A DNA stretch of 64,000 nucleotides. It comes from Desulfobacula sp. (GTDB taxonomy: Bacteria; Desulfobacterota; Desulfobacteria; Desulfobacterales; Desulfobacteraceae). Both the position numbers and the translations under genes were made by a program. Where the stretch lies: NCBI RefSeq assembly GCF_014237455.1, contig NZ_JABZFL010000068.1:34729-98728 (forward strand). Direction: 5' to 3'. The notes beneath the pieces were generated by a model. That model made no database searches and was not told where the DNA came from. It saw only the letters and a list, made by a program, of their open reading frames with translations. The stretch's first letter is position 1; every line of letters starts with the position of its first letter. Below, piece after piece: positions 18,594-29,015 of this stretch.

Positions 18594-20417
18594 ATGACCC
18601 GTCCGATACTAGAAAAATACCGGCAATCTCCCAGCAGTCCGGGTGTTTACCTGATGAAGGATGCCAAAGGCAGAACCATTTATGTGGGTAAGGCCCAAGA
18701 TCTGAAAAAGAGGCTGTCGTCTTATTTTGTACAAAAAAGCAATCATGATGCAAAAACAGCCGCTCTCCTTGAAATGATCAAGGATTTTGAAATCATTATC
18801 ACTTCTTCAGGTCATGAAGCCTTTATTCTTGAATCCAACCTGATCAAAGAATATAACCCCAAATACAATGTGATTCTTAAAGACGGGAAAAATTATCCCT
18901 TGCTCAGAATCGATATGAATGAGACCTATCCTGCTATTCAAAGGGTCAGAAAAATAAAAAATGACAAGGCCCATTATTTCGGCCCCTATTCATCCAGTCA
19001 CAGCGTCAATAAAACCTTAAAGCAGATTCAAAAAATATTTAAGCTGCGCAGATGCAAAAATACCCAGTTTAAAAATCGGTCAAGGCCCTGTCTTAATTTT
19101 CAGATTAAGGCCTGCTTAGGTCTTTGCTGCAATGATGTCTCTCCGGTGGAATATAAAAAACAGGTTCAGGATGCTATTCTTTTTTTAAAAGGAAGATCAA
19201 AACAGGTCGTAAAAAAGCTCAAAGCCCAGATGATGGATCATTCTTTATCCCGGGAATATGAGAAAGCAGCTGAGATTCGGGATACTATATTTGCTATTGA
19301 AAATATTATGGAAAAACAGGTGGTGGTCAGCCCGGACATGAAAGACAGGGATATCATTGCCTTTGCTGCAAAAAAGGGCAGGGTGGTGATGATAGTAATG
19401 GCCGTTCGATCCGGTTATCTGATTGATACGGCACATTATCCCCTCGACCTGGGATTTAAGGAACCCAATGAAGTTTTATCTGCATTTATAGAACAATATT
19501 ATAAGAATACAAAATTTTTGCCGTCTACTATTCTGTTAAACCAGGAGATTGAAAATACAGAATTTCTGGAACACCTTTTTACTGAAAAAAAAGGAAAAAA
19601 GGTGAGCATTCATGTTCCGGTCCGCGGTGAAAAAAGACAGCTTGTTGAAATGGCCCGCATAAATGCGTCAAGAGAGCTTGAAAAAAGGTTGCTTAAGGAA
19701 GAAGAAGAACGGGCATCCATCCTGATGTTGAAAGAGCTGTTGGGAATGGAAAGACTGCCGTTAAGGATCGAATGTTTTGATAACTCCAACCTTTCGGGAC
19801 AGGACCCGGTATCTTCCATAGTGGTGTTTAAAGACGGAAGGCCTTATAAAAATGATTATCGGAAGTTTATTATCCGCGATCTCGATTTCCAGGATGACTA
19901 TGCCTATATGGTCCAGGTGCTTAGCCGGCGTTTTTCAAAAGACCCTTCGGAAATGGAATACCCGGATCTTCTGGTGGTTGACGGTGGAAAAGGACAGCTT
20001 TCAATGGCTAAGGCCGTCATAAAAGAGCTGAATATTGAAAACAGGTTTTACGTGGCAGGCCTTGCAAAAAAGAATGAGACAAAAGGCGAGAACTTTGATA
20101 AAATTTATATTTCAGGGCGATCCAACCCGTTAAACACCGGTCAGGCTAAAAAAGCATTGTACCTGTTACAGCGGGTCAGGGATGAGGCCCACAGGGTTGC
20201 TATTACATTTCAAAGAAACCGTCGTGAAAAACGGGCCGGACTTTCAATTCTGGATTCCATTCCCGGTATAGGGCCAAAGAAAAAGAAAGTCTTATTGAAA
20301 CATTTTAAAGGCATTGCTAAAATGAAAGCAGCATCAATTAAAGAGATTGCACTCGTTCCGGGAATCAATAAAACCTTGGCTAAAGCACTGACCCACACGC
20401 TTAACAGGAAGGATTGA
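18594..20417 (+). CDS. uvrC: Excinuclease ABC subunit C
   Basis: Makes both incisions in nucleotide-excision repair. The 607-residue product has the N-terminal GIY-YIG nuclease (SSPGVYLMKDAKGRTIYVGKA), a Cys-rich region (CLNFQIKACLGLC), a UVR motif near residues 200-235 (LSREYEKAAEIRD), the RNase H-like nuclease (RIECFDNSNLSGQDPVSS, VVDGGKGQL) and tandem helix-hairpin-helix motifs at the C-terminus (SIPGIGPKKKKVLLKHF). It is five bases behind uvrB. A strong A/T run follows the stop codon but no clear stem. Confidence 0.97.
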   Translation: MTRPILEKYRQSPSSPGVYLMKDAKGRTIYVGKAQDLKKRLSSYFVQKSNHDAKTAALLEMIKDFEIIITSSGHEAFILESNLIKEYNPKYNVILKDGKNYPLLRIDMNETYPAIQRVRKIKNDKAHYFGPYSSSHSVNKTLKQIQKIFKLRRCKNTQFKNRSRPCLNFQIKACLGLCCNDVSPVEYKKQVQDAILFLKGRSKQVVKKLKAQMMDHSLSREYEKAAEIRDTIFAIENIMEKQVVVSPDMKDRDIIAFAAKKGRVVMIVMAVRSGYLIDTAHYPLDLGFKEPNEVLSAFIEQYYKNTKFLPSTILLNQEIENTEFLEHLFTEKKGKKVSIHVPVRGEKRQLVEMARINASRELEKRLLKEEEERASILMLKELLGMERLPLRIECFDNSNLSGQDPVSSIVVFKDGRPYKNDYRKFIIRDLDFQDDYAYMVQVLSRRFSKDPSEMEYPDLLVVDGGKGQLSMAKAVIKELNIENRFYVAGLAKKNETKGENFDKIYISGRSNPLNTGQAKKALYLLQRVRDEAHRVAITFQRNRREKRAGLSILDSIPGIGPKKKKVLLKHFKGIAKMKAASIKEIALVPGINKTLAKALTHTLNRKD

Positions 20418-20512
20418 CGTGATCATGATCTCAGTTCTTTTTTTTTTTAAAAAAAGTTGAATTTTTAATAAAACTGATAAAGATGAAAGATTAGACGTCA
20501 GGGGGCGCCTAA

Positions 20513-23500
20513 ATGGACCAGGCAAAAGTGTATAAAGCAGGCTTGGATATCGGCTCCACAACTGCGAAAATTGTTCTGCTGGATCAAAACAATACCCTTG
20601 TTTTTTCAGACTATCAGCGGCACCACGCAAAAATTTATGAGACGGCGATATTATTTTTTCATGATATTCTTGATCAAAAGGGCGATTGCTTTCTGGATCT
20701 GAAGTTAACCGGGTCCGCAGCCTTGGGGGCTTCAAAAAAACTTGATTTTCCTTTTGTTCAGGAAGTGATCGCAACCAATGCTGCAATAAATAAAAAATAT
20801 CCTGATGTCAGAACTGCCGTGGATATCGGCGGGGAAGATTCAAAAATCATTTTTTTAAATAAGGGCAAGCTGCCTGATATAAGGATGAATGGAAGCTGTG
20901 CAGGCGGGACAGGCAGTTTTATTGATCAAATGGCCACCCTGCTGGATATCACCCCTTTTCAATTAAATGCTCTGGCCGGATCCCATCATCATATCTATCC
21001 TGTGGCATCCCGGTGCGGTGTGTTTGCCAAAACCGATGTTCAGAATATGCTCAGCCGTAATATCTCCCACAAGGATATAGCCGCATCCATATTCCATGCA
21101 GTGGCGGTTCAATGTATCAATTCCCTTGCACGGGGAAAGGATATAAAACCCAAAATACTTTTATGCGGCGGTGTGTTCACGTTCCTTCCCGAGCTTGTGA
21201 ACATGTTTTTGAGGATTTTGAACTTTTCTGATTCTGATATGGTGATGCCCGAAAGATCAGAACTTATACCGGCAATCGGTGCAGCCGTGTTTGACAAGTA
21301 CCCGCCCCTTTCCATATCTGTCAGCCAGGTAATCAAAGATCTGAAAAAAGAACTTGAAAATCCGGAGCCGGTCAAGGATCGAATCGATCCCCTGTTTAAG
21401 AGTCAACACCATTTTCTGCACTGGAAAGAACAGTCTAAAACGATCCCCCTTCAAACCTGCACCATTGAAACCTATGGGGGAAAAGACTGTTTCCTCGGTA
21501 TTGATTCGGGATCAACCACCACAAAGATCGTTATCATCGGGGAAAATAAGGAGATATTATTTTCCTGGTATGCAAATAATGGTGGAAACCCGATCAAGGC
21601 AGTAATTAAAGGCCTGGTTGAATTCAGAAAACAGGTTTTTGAACTCAACCCTGAGGTGAAAATTGTCAAAAGTGCTGTGGCAGGATATGGTGAGGATTTA
21701 ATCAGGGCAGCATTTAATATTGATAAAGGGATTGTTGAAACCATTGCCCATTATACGGCGGCACAGTTTATCGATCCCAAGGTTTCATTTATCCTGGATA
21801 TCGGCGGGCAGGATATGAAAGCTATTTTTATTGACCATGGGGTCATCAACCGGATCGAGGTGAACGAGGCCTGTTCTTCCGGATGCGGATCTTTTTTGGA
21901 AACCCTTGCCAATTCTTTAAATTATCGTATTGAGGAGTTCGCACGCCTTGCCTGCCACGCAAAGGAACCCTGTGATCTGGGTACCCGGTGTACGGTATTC
22001 ATGAATTCAAAGATTAAGCAGTCTTTACGGGAAAATGCAGCAGTGGAAGATATCAGCGCAGGGTTGTCCTACTCTGTGATCAAAAACTGTCTGTTTAAAG
22101 TCTTAAACCTTCAAGCCAATTCAGAAATGGGGGATCATATTGTGTTGCAGGGCGGGACGTTTAAAAATCCTTCTATTGTTCGGGCCCTGGAGCTGATGAC
22201 GGGCAAGGCAGTGACATATTCTAAGATTCCTGAACTGATGGGTGCCTTTGGCGCAGCATTGGTTGCCTTTAATGATGATGTGGCAGATCCTGCATCACAA
22301 ACCGGTTTCCCGGGATTGTCAAAGCTTGAACACATTGACAGCTATCAAACAAGCCAGATGTCCTGCAAGGGGTGTGAAAACAATTGTGCAATAACCCGAT
22401 TTGTTTTTTCTAATGGAAAGTCCTTTTTTTCCGGCAATAAGTGTGAAAAATACTATACTTCAAAGGAGCTTCAGCAAGACAGGGGATTTAATTTTATAAG
22501 GTATAAGAATGATCTGATTTTCAGTCGAGACCTTTCTCCCCATGATCACCCGGTGATGACCATCGGGATACCGCGATGTCTTAATTTTTATGAGAATTTT
22601 CCCTTCTGGCATGCACTTTTTACCCGCTGCGGGATCAATATCCAGCTGTCGCCGCCTTCCACCGTCAGTTTGAGTGAAAAGGGCATGGGAACAGTGATGT
22701 CTGATAATATCTGCTTTCCTGCCAAACTGGCGCATGGACATATTTATGAACTGGCTCAAAAAAAAGTGGACAGAATTTTTTATCCTATTGTGGTGTTTGA
22801 AAAAAAGGAATATGAACAGGCGGTAAATACCTACAATTGTCCCATCGTATCCAGCTATGCCGATGTAATTGAAAGTACCATCAATCCCGAAAAAAGATTT
22901 GGTATTCCTCTGGATAAACCTGTGGTGAACTTTAATGATGAAATCTTGTTGAGAAAAACCTGTGTTGCATATTTAAAATTATTTAATATTAATACGCCAC
23001 AAATTTATAAAGCGTTTGACGCAGCTCTTTCCGCCCAGAAAGAAGTTAAACACCAGATCAGAAACAAGGCCCTGAAAATCGTTGATCAGGCAGAGAAAAA
23101 TAATTCCCTGCTCATTGTACTGGCCGGCAGACCCTATCATTCCGATGGACTGATAAACCATAAGATTCCTGATATACTGACAGGCCTTGGCGCAGATATT
23201 ATCACGGAGGATGCAATTCCTCCTGATTCTGAATCCCTTAAGGATGTTCAAGTGGTAACCCAGTGGTCCTATCCCAACAGAATTTATAATGCGGCAAAAT
23301 GGGTGGCTGAAAAACCGGATAACATTCAAATGATCCAGCTCAATTCATTTGGCTGCGGTCCGGATGCCGTCGTCACAGAAGAAGCAAAGGAAATTTTAAG
23401 GACCGGTCAAAAAAATCATACCCAGATAAAGGTGGATGAGATATCAAGCCCGGGATCTGTCCGGTTAAGACTGCGATCAATGGTGGAGTCATTAAAAGTA

Positions 23501-24760
23501 AAAAGACCGCAGAAAAGATCCGGGCCTGTCCTGAGAAAACCATTCTTAAGTTTTAGAAAAAAAGACAAGAAAAGAACCATTTGGGCTCCGTTTTTTGCAG
23601 AAGACTATTCTTCTTATCTGCCGGCAGTATTTAAAAACGCAGGCTATGAACTTAAAGTTCTTCCTAAACCGGACAGACAATCCGTAGAACTGGGTCTGCA
23701 ATATGCCAACAATGATATTTGTTATCCAGGGATTGTCGTGATCGGGGATATCATAAAAGCATTGAAATACAGCCAGTTTAATACCAATGAAATTGCCATT
23801 GGTATTACCCAGACCGGGGGGCAGTGCCGGGCATCCAACTATCTTTCATTGATCAGAAAAGCGATGATTGGAGCAGGGTTTGATGACATACCCATTATTT
23901 CTGTTACCACTTCCCAGGGATTGATTGATCAGCCCGGGTTTCACATCAACTGGCTGGGGAAGACCAAGATTCTGTTTGTGGGCACCATGTTTGCAGACTG
24001 CATTGCAAAAATGTATTATGCAACAGCTCCCAGGGAGAAAATAAAGGGCTTAAGTCAAAGCTTAAGACAGCACTATATGAAAAAGGTCGGCAATTGTATT
24101 GTTACCCACAATTATCCCCAAATTTTCAGGATGCTGGAAAACGCCATTGATGCGTTTAATAAAATACCTGTTAATGAAAAACAATTGCCCCAAATGGGGA
24201 TTGTGGGTGAGATATATGTAAAATACAATTATTTTTCAAACCAGCACCTGGTTCACTGGTTGATCAAGCAAGGCATTGAACCTGTCCTGCCGCCCATTAT
24301 CGATTATTTTATCCAGGATCTTGTGAATTATAAAGAAAATATTAAGGCAGGAATACGTCATAGAAAACTCACAGATGTTCTGGGGTTTCCCATTGAATGG
24401 ATGTTAAACAGATACCATAAAAAGATAAATACACTGTTTTCAAGATTTAAATATTATTTACCCTTTGAAGACATAAAGCAGGTTGCCCGAAAAGCCTCAA
24501 AAATTTTGACCATGACCAATCAATTTGGGGAAGGGTGGCTTGTTCCGGGTGAAATTGCCACCTTTGCAGGACAGGGCATTCATCATGTCATCAGCCTGCA
24601 GCCCTTTGGCTGTATTGCAAATCATATTATTTCCAAGGGTGTGGAAATAAAAATTAAATCTGTCTATCCTGATATGAATCTTTATTATCTGGATTTTGAT
24701 GCCGGGATGAGCGAAGCAAATGTCCGAAACAGGCTGCATTTTATGATCGAACACCTGTAA
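20513..24760 (+). CDS. Giant acyl-CoA dehydratase activase (two BadF/HgdC ATPase domains plus reductase-like region)
   Basis: A 1415-residue protein of the 2-hydroxyacyl-CoA dehydratase activator group. Domain 1 (about residues 1-260) and domain 2 (about 325-600) are both ASKHA ATPases. They carry LDIGSTTAKIVLL / IDSGSTTTKIVII phosphate loops, DIGGEDSK / DIGGQDMK motifs and paired cysteines (NGSCAGGTGSF with SRCGVF; NEACSSGCGSF with TRCTVF) that would hold a bridging [4Fe-4S] cluster. A DUF2229-like segment (IGIPRCLNFYENFPFW) and a dehydratase-subunit-like region (NNDICYPG, TQTGGQCRASNYL) follow. Activases use ATP to drive low-potential electron transfer. No dehydratase partner lies nearby, so the target is unknown. 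AGGGGG precedes the ATG. Confidence 0.9.
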   Translation: MDQAKVYKAGLDIGSTTAKIVLLDQNNTLVFSDYQRHHAKIYETAILFFHDILDQKGDCFLDLKLTGSAALGASKKLDFPFVQEVIATNAAINKKYPDVRTAVDIGGEDSKIIFLNKGKLPDIRMNGSCAGGTGSFIDQMATLLDITPFQLNALAGSHHHIYPVASRCGVFAKTDVQNMLSRNISHKDIAASIFHAVAVQCINSLARGKDIKPKILLCGGVFTFLPELVNMFLRILNFSDSDMVMPERSELIPAIGAAVFDKYPPLSISVSQVIKDLKKELENPEPVKDRIDPLFKSQHHFLHWKEQSKTIPLQTCTIETYGGKDCFLGIDSGSTTTKIVIIGENKEILFSWYANNGGNPIKAVIKGLVEFRKQVFELNPEVKIVKSAVAGYGEDLIRAAFNIDKGIVETIAHYTAAQFIDPKVSFILDIGGQDMKAIFIDHGVINRIEVNEACSSGCGSFLETLANSLNYRIEEFARLACHAKEPCDLGTRCTVFMNSKIKQSLRENAAVEDISAGLSYSVIKNCLFKVLNLQANSEMGDHIVLQGGTFKNPSIVRALELMTGKAVTYSKIPELMGAFGAALVAFNDDVADPASQTGFPGLSKLEHIDSYQTSQMSCKGCENNCAITRFVFSNGKSFFSGNKCEKYYTSKELQQDRGFNFIRYKNDLIFSRDLSPHDHPVMTIGIPRCLNFYENFPFWHALFTRCGINIQLSPPSTVSLSEKGMGTVMSDNICFPAKLAHGHIYELAQKKVDRIFYPIVVFEKKEYEQAVNTYNCPIVSSYADVIESTINPEKRFGIPLDKPVVNFNDEILLRKTCVAYLKLFNINTPQIYKAFDAALSAQKEVKHQIRNKALKIVDQAEKNNSLLIVLAGRPYHSDGLINHKIPDILTGLGADIITEDAIPPDSESLKDVQVVTQWSYPNRIYNAAKWVAEKPDNIQMIQLNSFGCGPDAVVTEEAKEILRTGQKNHTQIKVDEISSPGSVRLRLRSMVESLKVKRPQKRSGPVLRKPFLSFRKKDKKRTIWAPFFAEDYSSYLPAVFKNAGYELKVLPKPDRQSVELGLQYANNDICYPGIVVIGDIIKALKYSQFNTNEIAIGITQTGGQCRASNYLSLIRKAMIGAGFDDIPIISVTTSQGLIDQPGFHINWLGKTKILFVGTMFADCIAKMYYATAPREKIKGLSQSLRQHYMKKVGNCIVTHNYPQIFRMLENAIDAFNKIPVNEKQLPQMGIVGEIYVKYNYFSNQHLVHWLIKQGIEPVLPPIIDYFIQDLVNYKENIKAGIRHRKLTDVLGFPIEWMLNRYHKKINTLFSRFKYYLPFEDIKQVARKASKILTMTNQFGEGWLVPGEIATFAGQGIHHVISLQPFGCIANHIISKGVEIKIKSVYPDMNLYYLDFDAGMSEANVRNRLHFMIEHL

Positions 24761-24848
24761 GGCCCGGATGCGTTTTTTGACTTTACACTTTGAGCGGTAA
24801 AGGGTAGTACAGGATGCAAAAGAAAAACAAGTATTCAGGAGAATAAAA

Positions 24849-26339
24849 ATGACAGACCCAATTGATGATAAGGCTGATGATACTGCCAGTGATAATAAAG
24901 GCGATAATGCGGAAGAATTGAGCTTTGCCGAGCTTTTTGAATCATATGATACAAAAATAAGTCATGAACTGAACCAGGGGGATAAAGTCGAGGGTGTGAT
25001 TATCTCCATTGGTGATAAAAGCGTATATATTGATACGGGAACCAAAAGTGATGGTGTTGTGGGAAAAGCTGAGCTTTTGGATGAAAACGGTGAATTTCTG
25101 TATAAGGCCGGCGACAAAGTCACACTTTATGTGGTCTCATTAAGTGAGAGTGAAATTATATTGTCTAAAGCACTGTCCGGTGCGGGAAAAGCAACCATGC
25201 TCAAAGAGGCATCCCAAACCAGAACACCTGTTGAAGGCAAAGTCACCGGTGTGATTAAAGGGGGCTTCTCCGTGGACATTATGGGGAAAAGAGCGTTTTG
25301 TCCTGTAAGCCAGATAGATGTTAAATATGTGGAAAACCAGGAAGACTATATCGGGCAGACCCATCATTTTTTAATTACTCGATTTGAAGAAAGCGGAAGA
25401 AATATTGTTGTATCAAGGCGAGATTTGCTGAATGAAGAGATAAAAGAAAAACAAAAAGTTTTTTTTGAAAAAGTAAAAGAAGGAGATACGGTTCAGGGCA
25501 CCGTCACCAAGTTGATGCCTTATGGTGCCTTTATTGAACTGATTCCGGGTGTTGAGGGGATGGCACATATTTCAGAACTGTCCTGGTCCCGTATCGAAAA
25601 GGCACAAGAGGTTATTCAACCGGGTGATGTGATAAATGTGAAAGTGCTGAAGATAGAACCCTCAAAGGAATCAGACACCTTTAAAATTTCCCTGTCAATG
25701 AAACAGACATCATCCAATCCATGGGACAGCATGGGAAGCGCTTTTAATACCGGTGATCAAGTATCCGGAAAAGTGGTCAGACTGACGTCTTTCGGGGCAT
25801 TTGTGGAAATCGCACCGGGTGTGGACGGCCTGGTTCATATCAGTGAAATGAGTCATACCAGAAGAGTCCTCAGGCCCGAGGATGTGGTTCAGGCGGGTGA
25901 CAGTGTCCAGGTGGTGATCAAGTCGATTGATATGGACAGCAAAAGGATCTCGTTGAGTATCAAGGATGCTTTGGGGGACCCCTGGACCGGTGCGTCGGTC
26001 AGATATGAAGTCAATTCAGTTGTAGAAGGGCGTTTGAAAAAAAGAGAAAAATTCGGTCTTTTTATAATTCTTGAGCCGGGTGTGACAGGGTTGATGCCGG
26101 CATCCAATATCAGCAATGCGGCAAACCCTTCGGATTTTGAAAAATTAAAACCGGGAAGTTCGGTTCAGGTGATGATCCAGGAGGTTGACGAGGATAAAAG
26201 AAGACTCACGCTGACATCGCCAGATCAAAAAGAGGGAGACAACTGGAAACAATTTGCAGGCAATGCAAAAACAAAGACATCCGGAACCATGGAAAGCCTG
26301 TTTCTGGAGGCCATGAAAAAGAAAAAGGACACAAAATGA
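24849..26339 (+). CDS. rpsA: Ribosomal protein S1-type RNA-binding protein
   Basis: A 496-residue protein with an acidic N-terminal lead and five S1 OB-fold repeats. The repeats start near [68 protein letters not shown] and [18 protein letters not shown]. Repeats three and four carry the canonical MAHISEL / LVHISEM motif. S1 helps recruit mRNA to the 30S subunit. E. coli S1 has six repeats, and shorter forms are common elsewhere. A paralogous S1-domain protein cannot be excluded. AGGAG lies six bases before the ATG. The stop overlaps the start of the next gene (ATGA). Confidence 0.88.
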   Translation: MTDPIDDKADDTASDNKGDNAEELSFAELFESYDTKISHELNQGDKVEGVIISIGDKSVYIDTGTKSDGVVGKAELLDENGEFLYKAGDKVTLYVVSLSESEIILSKALSGAGKATMLKEASQTRTPVEGKVTGVIKGGFSVDIMGKRAFCPVSQIDVKYVENQEDYIGQTHHFLITRFEESGRNIVVSRRDLLNEEIKEKQKVFFEKVKEGDTVQGTVTKLMPYGAFIELIPGVEGMAHISELSWSRIEKAQEVIQPGDVINVKVLKIEPSKESDTFKISLSMKQTSSNPWDSMGSAFNTGDQVSGKVVRLTSFGAFVEIAPGVDGLVHISEMSHTRRVLRPEDVVQAGDSVQVVIKSIDMDSKRISLSIKDALGDPWTGASVRYEVNSVVEGRLKKREKFGLFIILEPGVTGLMPASNISNAANPSDFEKLKPGSSVQVMIQEVDEDKRRLTLTSPDQKEGDNWKQFAGNAKTKTSGTMESLFLEAMKKKKDTK

Positions 26340-27340
26340 ATTTTACCGGATTCCCCAGACGAAAATACCTTCAGGGCCCAACCCCCATTGAATTTTTGCC
26401 TGCATTGAGCAAGGTTCTTGGTAATGAGACAAACCTCTATGTTAAACGGGACGACCTGCTTCCCGGTGCTGGGGGCGGTAATAAAACAAGAAAACTTGAG
26501 TTCTGCATTGCCGATGCCATGGAACAAGGTGCGGACACCATCATTACCTGCGGGGCGGTTCAGTCAAATCATGCCCGCCTTACTGCTGCATGGTCTGCCA
26601 AAGAAGGATTAGACTGCCATCTTATCCTTGAAGAGCGGGTCAAAGGATCATACAAGGAAGAGGCCAGCGGCAATAATTTTCTATTTGAACTGCTGGACGT
26701 CAAAAGTATTGGCGTTGTCGAAGGCGGTTCCGATATGATGGCTGAGATGAACAAAAAGGCCGGTGAACTTGCGGCAGCCGGTAAAAAACCCTATATCATT
26801 CCAGGGGGTGCCTCCAATACAATCGGCGCCACAGGATATGCGGTCTGTGCCGAAGAAACCATGACCCAGTTAAATGAGATGCGGTTAAAAATTGATCATA
26901 TTGTTGTGCCTTCCGGTTCTGCCGGAACCCATGCAGGAATGGTGGTGGGTATGACCGGTGTGAACGGTAACATCCCCATCAACGGCGTAAACGTATCCAG
27001 AACTAAAGATGTTCAGGAAGAAATTGTTTACAAGCTGGCTGTAGATACCGCCGAAAGACTTGACGTAAAAACAGGGATTGAGCGTGACGATATTGTCTGC
27101 TTTGATCAGTATGTCGGGCCCGGTTATTCCCTTCCAACAGATGCCATGGTCGAAGCCGTAAAACTGTTTGCCAGAACTGAAGCGATTCTCCTTGACCCTG
27201 TGTATTCCGGTAAAGCTGCTGCAGGACTTATTGATTTTGTTCGCAACGGCCATTTTTCAAAAGGGTCAAATGTTCTGTTCCTTCACACCGGCGGATCTCC
27301 TGCATTGTACGCATATATGGATACCTTCAGACAGAAATAG
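26336..27340 (+). CDS. dcyD: D-cysteine desulfhydrase / ACC-deaminase family PLP enzyme
   Basis: A fold-type II pyridoxal-phosphate enzyme that most likely breaks D-cysteine into pyruvate, ammonia and H2S. The 334-residue protein has the PLP lysine in [11 protein letters not shown], a [15 protein letters not shown] block that positions the substrate carboxylate, [17 protein letters not shown], a phosphate loop [12 protein letters not shown] and a C-terminal [14 protein letters not shown] deaminase or another D-amino-acid lyase is the main alternative. It overlaps rpsA by four bases and is followed without a gap by an amino-acid racemase gene, which supports a D-amino-acid role. Confidence 0.88.
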   Translation: MNFTGFPRRKYLQGPTPIEFLPALSKVLGNETNLYVKRDDLLPGAGGGNKTRKLEFCIADAMEQGADTIITCGAVQSNHARLTAAWSAKEGLDCHLILEERVKGSYKEEASGNNFLFELLDVKSIGVVEGGSDMMAEMNKKAGELAAAGKKPYIIPGGASNTIGATGYAVCAEETMTQLNEMRLKIDHIVVPSGSAGTHAGMVVGMTGVNGNIPINGVNVSRTKDVQEEIVYKLAVDTAERLDVKTGIERDDIVCFDQYVGPGYSLPTDAMVEAVKLFARTEAILLDPVYSGKAAAGLIDFVRNGHFSKGSNVLFLHTGGSPALYAYMDTFRQK

Positions 27341-28051
27341 ATGACAGTGGAAAAAGAAAAAACAGTTGGGATTTTAGGGGGTATGGGCCCGGAAGCCACT
27401 GTGGATCTTATGCAGCGTATTATACGACTGACGCCGGCGTTGGATGATATTGATCATATCCGGTGTCTTGTGGATAACAATCCCAAGGTTCCTTCCAGAA
27501 TAAAAGCCATTATTGAAGGAGAAGGAGAAGACCCGGGCCCGTGTATGGTGGATATGGCCCGTCGGCTTGAATCATGGGGGGCAGACTTCCTGGCGATTGC
27601 ATGTAATACCGCTCACAATTATTATGATGCGGTTTCCAAAGCCGTTAAAATACCGGTGATTAACCTCATAGATCTTGTTGTTTTCCACGTAAAACAAACC
27701 AGGCCGGAGTGCAGTAAAATAGGCATACTTGCCTCCCCGGCGGTGCGCATGACAGGGTTGTATGACAACCGATTTCATTCGGCTGGAATAGAGGTTGTCT
27801 ATCCAGGCCCTGTTTTTCAGGAAAGGCTTTTTAACGTCATTAAGGCGATTAAAACAGGGGACACATCTGTGGAAGTCGTCCAAACGTATAAAGGCATTTG
27901 TGAAAATCTTAATTCATCCGGTGTGGAGTCTGCCATCATCGCCTGCACAGAACTTAGCGTCATCACTTGTGATCTTCCCTTTGAAAGTATAGATTCCACT
28001 GAAATTCTGGCCCGGGAAATAGTTGATCTTGCCAAAGGGATAAAACAGTAA
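27341..28051 (+). CDS. Aspartate/glutamate racemase family protein
   Basis: A 236-residue PLP-independent racemase. It opens VGILGGMGPEATVDLMQRI, the family start, and holds the two catalytic cysteines in AIACNTAHNYYD and IIACTELSVI. Conserved DNNPKVPSR follows the first strand. Proteins of this type racemise aspartate or broader sets of amino acids; the substrate cannot be read from the sequence. Its ATG directly follows the TAG of the desulfhydrase gene, so translation is coupled. The pair could interconvert and degrade D- and L-amino acids. It converges on murI with seven bases between stops. Confidence 0.9.
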   Translation: MTVEKEKTVGILGGMGPEATVDLMQRIIRLTPALDDIDHIRCLVDNNPKVPSRIKAIIEGEGEDPGPCMVDMARRLESWGADFLAIACNTAHNYYDAVSKAVKIPVINLIDLVVFHVKQTRPECSKIGILASPAVRMTGLYDNRFHSAGIEVVYPGPVFQERLFNVIKAIKTGDTSVEVVQTYKGICENLNSSGVESAIIACTELSVITCDLPFESIDSTEILAREIVDLAKGIKQ

Positions 28052-28058
28052 AAGCCGA

Positions 28059-28847
28059 TCAGGCAAAATCACTGACGATGACAGGTTCTCCCCATAGTTT
28101 TTCAAACAACAGCGCTGTTTTTTCATGAATATTGCTGCTTAAAAATTTTGTATCTCCATCTTTAGTGTTCGATGTCAATAAATTATTTATATTGAGTTGC
28201 CTTGACGCCTCTGTTGCAACGGCTTGATACGTATTTATTATCTTTAACTCATTCCCCATTATTTCTCTTAATATTTTTGTCAGAAACGCAAAATGTGTAC
28301 AGCCCATAACAATAGTATCCGCTCCTTTTTCTACCAACGGCATCACATATCTCTCTAGCATGCATCTAATTTCGTACCCCTCAAATTTATGAGTTTCCAT
28401 TAGTTCCACCAGCCCTGGGCATGATTGTGTTTCAATGTGAGCTTCATCGGAAAATCGGTTGACTAAATTTCTAAATGATACGCTGTTTACTGTTTGTTCT
28501 GTAGCCAGTACGCCAATAGTACCGCTCTTACTTGCAGCCACGGCGGGTTTGATTCCCGGCTCAACCCCTATAATCGGGAGTGAGTAAGTGTTGCGCAGCA
28601 TAGCAATGGCACTGACTGTAGCGGTATTACATGCGACAACGACTGCTTTGGCTTTCATGCCGATTAAGTGATCAATAATATAAGAGGATCGCATGGAAAT
28701 AAACTTGTCAGATTTATCTCCATAAGGCGCATTTAATGAGTCCGCCATATAAACGATATCTTCATTCGGCAGTTCTTCCCTTATGCTTCGCGCAACCGAT
28801 AGCCCGCCGACACCTGAGTCAAATATTCCTATAGGATTGTTATTCAT
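28059..28847 (-). CDS. murI: Glutamate racemase
   Basis: Makes D-glutamate for peptidoglycan. The 262-residue sequence carries IGIFDSGVGGLSVARSI, the APYGDKS segment, the first catalytic Cys in VVACNTATVSAI and the second in MGCTHFAFL, plus the IGVEPGIKPA motif. Length is typical. The ATG at 28847 has no strong Shine-Dalgarno sequence. An AAAAGG element lies further upstream inside a possible RNA structure at 28862-28982. The gene is divergent from fic. Confidence 0.95.
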   Translation of the reverse strand: MNNNPIGIFDSGVGGLSVARSIREELPNEDIVYMADSLNAPYGDKSDKFISMRSSYIIDHLIGMKAKAVVVACNTATVSAIAMLRNTYSLPIIGVEPGIKPAVAASKSGTIGVLATEQTVNSVSFRNLVNRFSDEAHIETQSCPGLVELMETHKFEGYEIRCMLERYVMPLVEKGADTIVMGCTHFAFLTKILREIMGNELKIINTYQAVATEASRQLNINNLLTSNTKDGDTKFLSSNIHEKTALLFEKLWGEPVIVSDFA

Positions 28848-28861
28848 TTCAAAATTTTCTT

Positions 28862-28982
28862 AGTACCTTTTTATGTTAACCGGATAGCATAAGCTGTCGG
28901 GAAAAGTGAAACATAATCAGGCACATAAGTCAACTAGGATTGCACACGGTGCTTTGTCCTAAAAGGTACTGAATTTTCCCGA
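28862..28982 (-). promoter_or_regulatory. Candidate structured leader of murI with two crossing inverted repeats
   Basis: Two perfect inverted repeats interleave in the 5' region of murI. Read along the murI transcript, TCGGGAAAA (28982-28974) can pair with TTTTCCCGA (28905-28897), and AGTACCTTTT (28970-28961) can pair with AAAAGGTACT (28871-28862). The order is stem 1 left, stem 2 left, stem 1 right, stem 2 right, which is the topology of an H-type pseudoknot. The last arm ends 14 bases before the ATG. Whether it is transcribed or regulatory is unknown; worn insertion-sequence ends are the main alternative. Confidence 0.4.
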
Positions 28983-29015
28983 TCAATCTTACTGCAATTG
29001 CTGTGTTGTTTTTTC

